This document shows positions 1-5,706 of a stretch of DNA of 6,733 nt, piece after piece. Source of the stretch: Asaia bogorensis (lineage in GTDB: Bacteria; Pseudomonadota; Alphaproteobacteria; Acetobacterales; Acetobacteraceae); assembly GCA_945873675.1 (NCBI GenBank), contig CAMCEP010000153.1:1-6733 (forward strand). Reading direction: 5' to 3'. The notes under the pieces were generated by a model that had not been told where the DNA came from, ran no database searches, and saw only the letters and a program-made list of their open reading frames with translations. The translations under genes were made by a program, and so were the position numbers. The number at the start of each line of letters is the position of its first letter. Positions within the stretch are counted from its first letter, which is position 1.

Positions 1-755
1 CGACCTTCCACGCACAGAATCCAACGATCAAAATCATTCCAGCTAAAAAGCTCGGGAAACACAGATAGATCCCTGCCACCCATACGTATGTGCTTGACGT
101 GATGGGTAGACTGAGAATCGGATAGTAATTTCTTCAATTTTTCTTTGCCGTCGAGATGAAAAAATTCGTGCGTTTCGATAAATATGATTGATCTTTTGAA
201 GTCAGAGAAAAGTTTTGAATCAAATAAATCAAATTCTGCGCCTTCAATATCAACAAACAATACCGACGAATCAATTTCATCGCTTGGAATTTCTGTGACA
301 ATTTCTCTTGTGGCCTCCCCCTTCACAATCACTTGAGATGAAACCAAATTTCGCTCAGCATTCTTCAGGATTACCGATCTACCAGCCTCGGTGATTTCAA
401 AACAATATGATTTTTCAAACAAACGGCCGACCAAAACACCAATGCCATAGTATCCATCTGCGGCACCAAGATCGATGAATATCTTATATTTTTGTGAAAT
501 CGCGCTTAATTCGTTTAATATTTCTTGTTCGTAAAGACCTAAAATCATGCCTCCCCTATCTGACGCGCTCCAATGCGCCTCCTCAACAAAACACAGCCCT
601 TTAAACGGGCCATAGGCGACCGTATTTCGATAATGGGCTGCTATTTTATTTGAAATGTGATCTTTGTATTTCGCCAGAAAAATCCGCATCATCTCTGGAT
701 GCTGGGAACCTATGAAATTTGAGATCGCTCTCAATGTGGATTGATAGTCTTTCAT
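1..755 (-). CDS. Class I SAM-dependent methyltransferase, FkbM-like (3' end beyond window)
   Basis: Translating the minus strand from the ATG at 755 gives 251 uninterrupted residues to the left edge, so the C-terminus is missing. A Rossmann SAM-binding motif I is visible as FIDLGAADGYYG at about residues 93-104. A later FVDIEGAEFDLF (about 167-178) matches the acidic 'D-x-EGAE' motif of FkbM-type (Methyltransf_21) enzymes, and IFIETHEFF follows at 191-199. Residues 1-90 form a helical N-terminal region without a recognised domain. The start is supported by AGGAG five bases upstream; a second purine-rich AAGGGAGG lies farther up. No signal peptide or membrane segment is seen, so it is probably cytosolic. 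FkbM-like enzymes methylate hydroxyls of sugars or secondary metabolites; the substrate here cannot be told. The gene is far more AT-rich than everything to the right (20 G/C of 60 in 121-180), suggesting horizontal acquisition. The ending WILCVEG resembles the end of such proteins, so only a short tail is probably missing (inference). Confidence 0.8.
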   Translation of the reverse strand, partial: MKDYQSTLRAISNFIGSQHPEMMRIFLAKYKDHISNKIAAHYRNTVAYGPFKGLCFVEEAHWSASDRGGMILGLYEQEILNELSAISQKYKIFIDLGAADGYYGIGVLVGRLFEKSYCFEITEAGRSVILKNAERNLVSSQVIVKGEATREIVTEIPSDEIDSSVLFVDIEGAEFDLFDSKLFSDFKRSIIFIETHEFFHLDGKEKLKKLLSDSQSTHHVKHIRMGGRDLSVFPELFSWNDFDRWILCVEG

Positions 756-1214
756 GACGGCTCCTACGTATTTTCCTCCCTTAGAGAATTTGCGGGCCTA
801 TTCCACGGCGCTCGCTGATTTTTGAGCTTGGGATCATTTAGTTAAGATCAATTGGCTGCTCATGCCAGTAAGGATACTTTATTGCCCGATCATCTCTCAA
901 AACCTTCTTCGCCGCCGAAGTTTCGAAATCATTATGGAATTCATATTGGGTACAAGAAATCTTTAATGTCAAATTTTTCTAAACTGGACAGCGTGTTGGG
1001 TAACGGGGCCGTCGCCTCCGCCTGTTATCTAGCCGAGGCAGAAGGCATTCTGCCGATGCGCTTTTCCGGTAATTCTTGGAACTCCCGGAGTCAAATTTTT
1101 GGGCGAAGTAGCGCATGCCTGGGCAGCGAAGACTGTCGAACACTAACGGTAGCAACCAAGTGCTTGACCAAAAAATGGCCTTCTGGACCATGCCCGATCA
1201 CACTAGGCGGGAAG
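756..1214. other. Intergenic stretch across a composition boundary, no supported intact gene
   Basis: About 460 bases lie between the methyltransferase start and the hairpin behind rplI. The left half is AT-rich like the methyltransferase. From roughly 985 it becomes GC-rich (30 G/C of 60 in 961-1020, nearly all in the second half). Open frames here have no recognisable motif, and the longest rightward one only exists because it runs on antisense through rplI. A perfect 7-bp inverted repeat (GGCAGAA / TTCTGCC, 4-base loop) sits at 1037-1054, with no T-run after it. I see no tRNA, no flanking direct repeat and no recognisable transposase motif. It may be the scar between an acquired segment and the ribosomal operon (inference). 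Confidence 0.5.
838..978 (-). pseudogene. Possible C-terminal remnant of an unidentified protein
   Basis: On the minus strand, one frame is open for 46 codons between an in-frame TAG (979-981) and a TAA at 838-840, with no ATG start. Its last 35 residues have a natural-looking mixed composition, including FETSAAKKVLRDDRAIKYPY, then WHEQPIDLN and the stop. It shares strand and AT-rich composition with the methyltransferase gene 80 bases downstream, so it could be the tail of a decayed neighbouring gene. I recognise no family. A chance open frame of this length is quite possible, so confidence is low. Confidence 0.18.
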
Positions 1215-1233
1215 GTGGGGGCATCGCCCCCAC
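1215..1233 (-). terminator. GC-rich hairpin after rplI, candidate terminator
   Basis: A perfect 8-bp stem (GTGGGGGC / GCCCCCAC on the minus strand) closes a 3-base loop, 7 bases past the rplI stop codon. On the minus strand it is followed by CTTCCCGCC rather than a T-run. It is therefore an atypical intrinsic terminator or an RNA 3'-end stabiliser. Its position at the end of the ribosomal operon supports a 3'-end role. Confidence 0.5.
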
Positions 1234-1240
1234 ACAAGCC

Positions 1241-1798
1241 TCAGCCAGCTTCTTCCGTCGCTGCCATCTCAGCCGCCAATTCCGCTTCCAGGCTTTCAGC
1301 CTGGGCGGCGGCGGCCGCACTTTCACCGCGCGCTTGCTTTTCGGCTTCTTCGCGGCTGCGCGCCACATTCACCATCACCGGGATCTGCACTTCCGGGTGC
1401 AATTCCACCTGAACGGTGCTGACGCCAACAGCCTTGATCGGCTCGCCCAGCAGCACCTGTTCGCGCGTGACGGTCAGCCCCGCTTCGGTGCAGGCAACCG
1501 CGATGTCACGCGACACAACGGAACCATAAAGGCTGCCACTTTCACCCGCCTGGCGGATGATGATCACGGCAAGCCCGGCCACACGTTCGGCCACGCGTTC
1601 CGCTTCACCACGGCGCTTGATGTTATCCGCTTCAAGCTGAACGCGGTCGCGTTCGAAGCGCTCAAGATTTGCTTTGCTGGCGCGAATCGCCTTGCCGGTG
1701 GGCAGCAGGAAATTACGCGCATAGCCAGGGCGCACCTTCACGCGTTCACCCATCTGGCCAAGCTTGTCCACGCGCTGCATCAGGATCAGGTCAATCAT
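1241..1798 (-). CDS. rplI: Large-subunit ribosomal protein bL9
   Basis: This encodes the bL9 ribosomal protein (185 residues), which binds 23S rRNA near the L1 stalk and helps maintain reading frame. The N-terminal domain carries the full L9 signature between Gly14 and Ser41 (G-x2-G-x4-V-x2-GY-x2-NFL-x3-G-x-A-x3-S). A charged linking helix follows (about 41-75), then the C-terminal domain with GSLYGSVVSRDIA at about 88-100. After about residue 148 there is an Ala/Glu-rich tail, making it longer than the roughly 150-residue E. coli protein; such acidic tails are common in alphaproteobacteria. The start is the ATG at 1798, preceded by GGAGG six bases upstream. It overlaps the stop of the upstream membrane gene as ATGA, so the two are probably translationally coupled. 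It is the last gene of the rpsF operon. Confidence 0.97.
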   Translation of the reverse strand: MIDLILMQRVDKLGQMGERVKVRPGYARNFLLPTGKAIRASKANLERFERDRVQLEADNIKRRGEAERVAERVAGLAVIIIRQAGESGSLYGSVVSRDIAVACTEAGLTVTREQVLLGEPIKAVGVSTVQVELHPEVQIPVMVNVARSREEAEKQARGESAAAAAQAESLEAELAAEMAATEEAG

Positions 1799-2721
1799 GT
1801 CTTGCCTCCGGGCGGCTCATTGCGCCGCCCCCATTGTTCGAAAATGCCGAAGGCCGTCACCGCGATCGCGGCCGGCACGCTCAAAATCACAAGCCCGGCG
1901 TAGAACACGCCAAGCATGAAGGGGCGGGCGGTACGGCCGGCGGAACGCCGATGCACCGCAGCAAGCCCCAGCAGAAAGAAGGGCAGCAATAGCACCAGGA
2001 AAAGCGCCATGGGCAGGCTGCTATCGCCACCCATACCGCTCAGCCAGATCAGCGCCGCCCCGGATGGCAGAAAGCCGTACCAGATCGGCAAGCGTGTTTC
2101 TGACCAGCGCGGCGTTGCGGCCAAGGCCATGCCACGGCGCGTGAGCGCTGTTTGCGCCCCAATGCCGCAGATGATCAGCCCCGCCACCATCCAGCCCGCC
2201 ATGGCGGGGGCCATGATACGCGCCAATTGCTCCACCGGCATGCCGGCATCAGCCATGCCCATACGGGCCAAGCCTTGCTTGACAGAGCCAATCAGCGCGC
2301 CATCGAAGCCACCCGGGCTATCGGCCAGCAGCACCGCCACCAGCAAAATTACCAGCGCCGGCCAAATACCGATCAGTGCCAATGGCCCGGCAGCATCAAG
2401 CCTGCCGGCCCTCAGCCCTGTTGCCACCATTAGCAACGCCGGCAGCGCGAAGCCCAGCAGATAGATCAGCGCTGGCCATTCACTCGCCAGGATCAGCACC
2501 ATCAAGGTGCCAACACAAAGCGCGCCAAAGGCTGAAAAACTGCCAAAGCCAAGCCCGGCGGCGAAGATCGGCAGGGAAGTCAGCCAAAACGCGGCAAAGC
2601 CCAGCGGAAGCCCACGCATGGCCCAAAGCGCCGCGATGGCGGAAGCAATCCCACCAATCGCCGCCGCGAGCCAACGCGGGTCATCCAACAGGCCGCGCCT
2701 GATTTCCATGGCTGGTCCCAT
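1795..2721 (-). CDS. DUF2232-type polytopic membrane protein
   Basis: This is a 308-residue hydrophobic protein of unknown function. About eight or nine membrane segments can be drawn, near residues 18-37, 41-60, 62-80, 84-104, 113-133, 172-192, 213-229, 236-256 and 268-292. A more polar loop occupies about 135-170 and a short polar C-terminus ends at GGKT. A multi-spanning protein of this size between rpsR and rplI is the usual alphaproteobacterial arrangement and is annotated as DUF2232; the family call rests on context and topology, not on a motif. The start is uncertain. The ATG at 2721 has AAGGGG almost touching it, while the ATG at 2709 (Met5) has only a weak GGGA at normal spacing. The stop overlaps the rplI start (ATGA), and rpsR ends 23 bases upstream, so it is co-transcribed with the ribosomal genes. 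Confidence 0.82.
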   Translation of the reverse strand: MGPAMEIRRGLLDDPRWLAAAIGGIASAIAALWAMRGLPLGFAAFWLTSLPIFAAGLGFGSFSAFGALCVGTLMVLILASEWPALIYLLGFALPALLMVATGLRAGRLDAAGPLALIGIWPALVILLVAVLLADSPGGFDGALIGSVKQGLARMGMADAGMPVEQLARIMAPAMAGWMVAGLIICGIGAQTALTRRGMALAATPRWSETRLPIWYGFLPSGAALIWLSGMGGDSSLPMALFLVLLLPFFLLGLAAVHRRSAGRTARPFMLGVFYAGLVILSVPAAIAVTAFGIFEQWGRRNEPPGGKT

Positions 2722-2744
2722 GCCCCTTCGCCGCTATCTGCTGC

Positions 2745-3023
2745 CTAATCCGCAATCACGTAAGGCAGCAGCGCCAGGAAGCGTGCGCGCTTGATGGCAA
2801 TGGCCAATTCGCGCTGCTTCTTCGCTGAAACCGATGTGATGCGCGCCGGCACGATCTTGCCGCGCTCAGACAGGAAGCGCGACAGCAGCCGCACATCCTT
2901 ATAGTCAATCTTCGGCGCGCCATTCCCGCTGAAGGGGCAGGATTTACGACGACGATGGAAAGGCCGGCGGGCGCCAACGGCAGGGCGGCGGGCGGCGGGG
3001 ATCAGATCTGCATTGTCAGACAT
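2745..3023 (-). CDS. rpsR: Small-subunit ribosomal protein bS18
   Basis: This encodes bS18 (92 residues), which pairs with bS6 on the platform of the 30S subunit and binds 16S rRNA. The family core is clear: RRRKSCPFSG at about 24-33, IDYKDVRLLSRFLSERGKIV at 39-58, then the basic helix-turn SAKKQRELAIAIKRARFLALLPY at 66-88. An Arg-rich N-terminal extension (1-24) makes it slightly longer than the E. coli protein. The start codon at 3023 lies 3 bases past the rpsF stop, and its Shine-Dalgarno GGAGGAA is embedded in the last codons of rpsF, implying coupled synthesis of the S6 and S18 partners. The stop is TAG. Confidence 0.97.
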   Translation of the reverse strand: MSDNADLIPAARRPAVGARRPFHRRRKSCPFSGNGAPKIDYKDVRLLSRFLSERGKIVPARITSVSAKKQRELAIAIKRARFLALLPYVIAD

Positions 3024-3026
3024 GGT

Positions 3027-3503
3027 TTATTCCTCCATCCCCATGGGCATTTCCATTTCGTCGCGGCCACGGGCGCGGAATTCCTCACGGTCATCACCAC
3101 GGCCGCCACCACGGCCGGAACCAAAGCGGCCAGCCGGGCGTGGGCCACGGAAGGATTTTTCACGGTCGCGATCATCACCGCCACGCTTGGACAGCACAGC
3201 GGAAGGTGCTTCTTCAATCGCTTCCACGCGCACGGTCAGCATGCGCAGCACGTCTTCATTCAGGCCAAGCTGACGCTCGGCTTCGTTCAACGCGGCGGGG
3301 GGCGTTTCAAGGCCAAGAAGCATGTAATGCCCCTTGCGATTCTTCTTGATGCGATAAGCAAGGCTGCGCAGGCCCCAATATTCGCGCTTGCGCACTTCAC
3401 CACCACCTTCGGCAACCGTCGCGGCGACCTGGTCGGCAATGGCTTCAACCTGCTGTTGCGTGATATCATTGCGTGCGATGAACACGCATTCGTATAGCGG
3501 CAT
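3027..3503 (-). CDS. rpsF: Small-subunit ribosomal protein bS6
   Basis: This encodes bS6 (158 residues), the 30S platform protein that forms a heterodimer with bS18. The ferredoxin-like fold region is recognisable from MPLYECVFIARNDIT (1-15), through REYWGLRSLAYRIKKNRKGHY (40-60) and the LNEDVLRMLTVRVE stretch (81-94). After about residue 100 there is a low-complexity tail rich in Arg, Gly and Asp, including GSGRGGGRGDD, ending in Met/Glu repeats; it is probably disordered and recalls RGG tails. The start chosen is the ATG at 3503, because MPLYE is the canonical bS6 N-terminus and GGGAG lies five bases upstream. The same frame stays open to 3848 only through the leader and antisense to the next gene. 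It is the first gene of the ribosomal operon. Confidence 0.96.
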   Translation of the reverse strand: MPLYECVFIARNDITQQQVEAIADQVAATVAEGGGEVRKREYWGLRSLAYRIKKNRKGHYMLLGLETPPAALNEAERQLGLNEDVLRMLTVRVEAIEEAPSAVLSKRGGDDRDREKSFRGPRPAGRFGSGRGGGRGDDREEFRARGRDEMEMPMGMEE

Positions 3504-3562
3504 GTGATCTCCCTTTGGCTGGCTCAGCCCTGGCCCCGGGATGGGGCGCGCATAGGGGCATA

Positions 3563-3587
3563 GCCGGGCACTTGCCTTGCACCCGGC
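3563..3587 (-). promoter_or_regulatory. Hairpin in the rpsF leader, candidate S6:S18 autoregulatory site
   Basis: On the minus strand GCCGGG and CCCGGC form a 6-bp stem. It can be extended by two G-U pairs and one C-G pair around the 7-base loop AAGGCAA. It lies 60 bases upstream of the rpsF start. A conserved leader structure bound by the S6:S18 complex is known upstream of rpsF in many bacteria, so position and partner genes fit. I could not match the whole published consensus, so the hairpin is observed and the function is inferred. Confidence 0.3.
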
Positions 3588-3615
3588 AGGGGAGCGGGGC
3601 GTAAAGCACGAAGGG

Positions 3616-3633
3616 GGGCTTGGGATCAAGCCC
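3616..3633. repeat. Perfect 7-bp inverted repeat in the divergent rpsF/tctC region
   Basis: GGGCTTG and CAAGCCC flank a 4-base centre (GGAT on the plus strand). The element sits between the two divergent genes, and its last base abuts the proposed -35 of the rightward promoter. It could be an operator for a dimeric regulator or a transcript hairpin. No specific regulator can be named. Confidence 0.4.
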
Positions 3634-3661
3634 TGACTGTCACCGCGCGCTGCTTTATGCT
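3633..3661 (+). promoter_or_regulatory. Candidate sigma-70 promoter for the TctC-type gene
   Basis: CTGACT (3633-3638) and TATGCT (3656-3661) each match four of six consensus bases and are separated by exactly 17 bases. The -10 lies 33 bases before the start codon. This is the best rightward promoter seen in the divergent region; I found no comparably good one for rpsF on the other strand. Confidence 0.4.
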
Positions 3662-3694
3662 TAGTAACAGCAAGAAAACACGGGGAGCTTCCGG

Positions 3695-4666
3695 ATGAAT
3701 CGTCGCAGCATAGTGATGGGCCTGCCCTTGGCGCTGCTGGCCACCCAGGCCCGCGCGCAGGGCAGCTGGGCGCCAAGCCGGCCCGTGGTGCTGGTGGTGC
3801 CCTTCGCCCCCGGCGGGCCGAATGATCTGGTGGCCCGTCTGGTCGCACCCGCCATGCAGGCAGCCCTTGGGCAGAATGTGGTGGTGGAAAACCGCCCCGG
3901 CGCCACCGGTGCCATCGCCGCCCGGCATGTCGCCGCGCAACCGCCAGATGGCCATACGCTGATTGTGGCGGCCAGCGGCACCATGACCATCAACCCCGCC
4001 GTCATGGCCCGCCCCGGCTATGATCCTGAGAAGGATTTCGCCCCGGTCAGCCTGGCGATGTCGGTCCCCAATATGCTGGTGGTGCATAAGGATGTGCCCG
4101 CGACCAATGTGGCCGAGCTTGTCGCCTGGCTGAAGCGCGAAGCGGGCCGGGCTTCCTATTGCTCGGGCGGCGTGGGCTCGACCGAGCAATTGGGGATGGA
4201 GCTTTTCCTGAAGCGCACGGGGACAGAAGCGACGCATGTCCCCTTCACCGGCGGCGCCCCGGCGGTGACGGCCATGATCCAGGGTCAGGTCCAGGCGAGC
4301 ATCCTGAATGCGGCAACCGTGCGCCCGCATGTGGCCTCAGGCGCTTTGCGCGCCATTGCCATTGCCGGCACCAAGCGCTTTTCCGGCCTGCCAGATGTGC
4401 CCACCATGGTGGAAGCGGGCCTGCCGGATGTGCTTTCCGCATCCTGGTCCGCCTTTCTGGCCCCGGCGGGCACGCCTGCGCCGGCCATCGCCCGGCTGCA
4501 CGAGGTAATTGTGGCTGCCCTTCGCGCGCCCGAGACCACGCAGCGCCTGACGGCGGCGGGCTTCACCATTGATGCGTCCAGCCCTCAGGAATTGGGCGCC
4601 ACGATTTCGGCGGAACTCGCCCGCTGGAAGCAGGTGGTGAAGGACGCCAATATCCAGATGAACTGA
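3695..4666 (+). CDS. Tripartite tricarboxylate transporter substrate-binding protein (Bug/TctC family)
   Basis: This is a 323-residue periplasmic solute-binding protein. Residues 1-22 form a signal peptide (Arg-Arg, a short hydrophobic stretch, then cleavage probably after ARA). The mature part shows Bug-family hallmarks: VVPFAPGGPNDLVARLV (34-50), VVVENRPGATGAIAARHVA (62-80), PPDGHTL (83-89), a DFAPVSL segment (114-120) and VPFTGGAPAVTAMIQGQV near the middle. Length is typical for the family. These proteins bind carboxylates or other small acids and deliver them to TctA/TctB membrane partners; no such genes are adjacent, so it is an orphan receptor and its ligand is unknown. The start at 3695 has GGGGAG seven bases upstream. 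It sits alone between the ribosomal operon and fabD, flanked by its own promoter candidate and a downstream hairpin, so it is probably an independent unit. Confidence 0.94.
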   Translation: MNRRSIVMGLPLALLATQARAQGSWAPSRPVVLVVPFAPGGPNDLVARLVAPAMQAALGQNVVVENRPGATGAIAARHVAAQPPDGHTLIVAASGTMTINPAVMARPGYDPEKDFAPVSLAMSVPNMLVVHKDVPATNVAELVAWLKREAGRASYCSGGVGSTEQLGMELFLKRTGTEATHVPFTGGAPAVTAMIQGQVQASILNAATVRPHVASGALRAIAIAGTKRFSGLPDVPTMVEAGLPDVLSASWSAFLAPAGTPAPAIARLHEVIVAALRAPETTQRLTAAGFTIDASSPQELGATISAELARWKQVVKDANIQMN

Positions 4667-4683
4667 CGCGGTTGACAAGCCGG

Positions 4684-4707
4684 GGCCGCGCGGCCATTCG
4701 CGCGGCC
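4684..4707 (+). terminator. Strong GC hairpin between tctC and fabD
   Basis: A perfect 9-bp stem (GGCCGCGCG / CGCGCGGCC) with a 6-base loop begins 17 bases after the tctC stop. It is followed by TGACCTTAACC, which is not a true T-run, so termination would be weak or factor-assisted. It also lies in the fabD leader, 28 bases before the start codon, so it could instead act on fabD expression. Confidence 0.5.
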
Positions 4708-4735
4708 TGACCTTAACCATCACGGAATTCTGATC

Positions 4736-5695
4736 ATGGCCTTCGCCTTCGTCTTTCCCGGCCAGGGGAGCCAGGCTGTCGGCATGGGCCGCGACCTGGC
4801 CGATGCCTTTCCTTCTGCCCGCCACGTCTTCCAGGAAGTGGATGATGCTTTGGGACAAAAGCTGAGTAAGCTGATGTGGGAAGGCCCGCAGGAAGAATTG
4901 ACGCTGACGGCCAATGCCCAGCCGGCGCTGATGGCGCATTCTCTGGCCGTGGTGCGGGCGCTTGAGGCCGAAGGCGGTTTTGGGCTTGCCGCGCGCGTGG
5001 CACTGGTGGCCGGGCATTCACTCGGCGAATACAGCGCGCTGACTGCCGCCGGCGCTTTCGATATCGCCACCGCCGCCAAGCTTTTGCGCTTGCGTGGCGA
5101 GGCCATGCAAAAGGCCACCCCCCCCGGCACCGGCGCCATGGCGGCACTTCTGGGCGCGGAGATTGATCTGGCGCAGGAAATTTGCGCTGCCGCCGCAACC
5201 AACCCCGAAACCGGCAAGGCCGAGGTGGTGGAAGCCGCGAACGACAATGGCGGTGGCCAGGTGGTGATTTCCGGCGCCAAGGCGGCTGTTGAGCGCGCCA
5301 TTGAAATCGCCAAGGAAAAGGGCGTGAAGCGCGCCATGCTGCTGCCGGTATCCGCCCCCTTCCATTGCGCGCTGATGGCGCCGGCTGCGGACGCCATGGC
5401 GGAAGCGCTCGCCAAAGCCACCATGCAGGCGCCCGCCGTGCCGGTGGTGGCCAATGTCACCGCTGCCAAGGCGACCGACCCAGCCGAAATCCGCGATTTG
5501 CTGGTGCGCCAAGTGACCGGCACAGTGCGCTGGCGCGAATGCGTCGCCGCTATGGCCGCCATGGGCTGCGATAAATTTGTCGAGGTCGGCTCGGGCAAGG
5601 TGCTGACCGGCCTCATGAAGCGCAATGCGCCGGAAGCAACCGCAATTTCCATCGGCAATCCGGCCGAGCTTGAAGCCTTCCTGAAAACGCTCTGA
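4736..5695 (+). CDS. fabD: Malonyl-CoA:acyl-carrier-protein transacylase
   Basis: FabD moves the malonyl group from malonyl-CoA to holo-ACP, supplying the extender for type II fatty-acid synthesis in the cytosol. The 319-residue protein has the expected length. The oxyanion-hole FPGQGSQ motif lies at 7-13. The nucleophile elbow GHSLGEYSAL is at 93-102 with catalytic Ser95, the malonate-binding arginine is Arg120 in LRLRGEAMQ, and the catalytic histidine is His210 in SAPFHCALM. A C-terminal VEVGSGKVLTGL closes the fold (282-293). All key residues are present. The ATG at 4736 has only a weak GGA nine bases upstream. fabG begins 11 bases after the stop, so the two form an operon. A hairpin separates it from tctC; a perfect TTGACA at 4672-4677 lacks a good -10, so its promoter is unresolved. 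Confidence 0.97.
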   Translation: MAFAFVFPGQGSQAVGMGRDLADAFPSARHVFQEVDDALGQKLSKLMWEGPQEELTLTANAQPALMAHSLAVVRALEAEGGFGLAARVALVAGHSLGEYSALTAAGAFDIATAAKLLRLRGEAMQKATPPGTGAMAALLGAEIDLAQEICAAAATNPETGKAEVVEAANDNGGGQVVISGAKAAVERAIEIAKEKGVKRAMLLPVSAPFHCALMAPAADAMAEALAKATMQAPAVPVVANVTAAKATDPAEIRDLLVRQVTGTVRWRECVAAMAAMGCDKFVEVGSGKVLTGLMKRNAPEATAISIGNPAELEAFLKTL

Positions 5696-5706
5696 GGGGA
5701 TTTCCG

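Noticed and set aside
1037..1054. A 7-bp inverted repeat as a terminator for a gene in the intergenic region.
   Set aside because: There is no T-run on either side and no gene ending beside it. It is kept only as a structural note in the intergenic entry.
979..1191. A 70-codon minus-strand frame between the methyltransferase and rplI.
   Set aside because: The product is Arg-rich and irregular with no recognisable family, and no Shine-Dalgarno supports the start.
852..1412. A 186-codon plus-strand frame with a TTG start.
   Set aside because: Its second half runs antisense through the rplI 3' end, it crosses the composition boundary and rplI hairpin, and it shows no motif or good ribosome site.
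1115..1903. A 262-codon plus-strand frame antisense to rplI.
   Set aside because: It is opposite a clear rplI gene and is rich in His, Arg and Phe, as shadows of GC-rich genes are.
3504..3848. An N-terminal extension of rpsF in the same open frame.
   Set aside because: It covers the leader hairpin and runs antisense to the tctC start. MPLYE at 3503 is the canonical bS6 N-terminus with its own Shine-Dalgarno.
3626..4330. A 234-codon minus-strand frame antisense to tctC.
   Set aside because: It is a Gly/His-rich shadow of a well-supported gene, with no motif.
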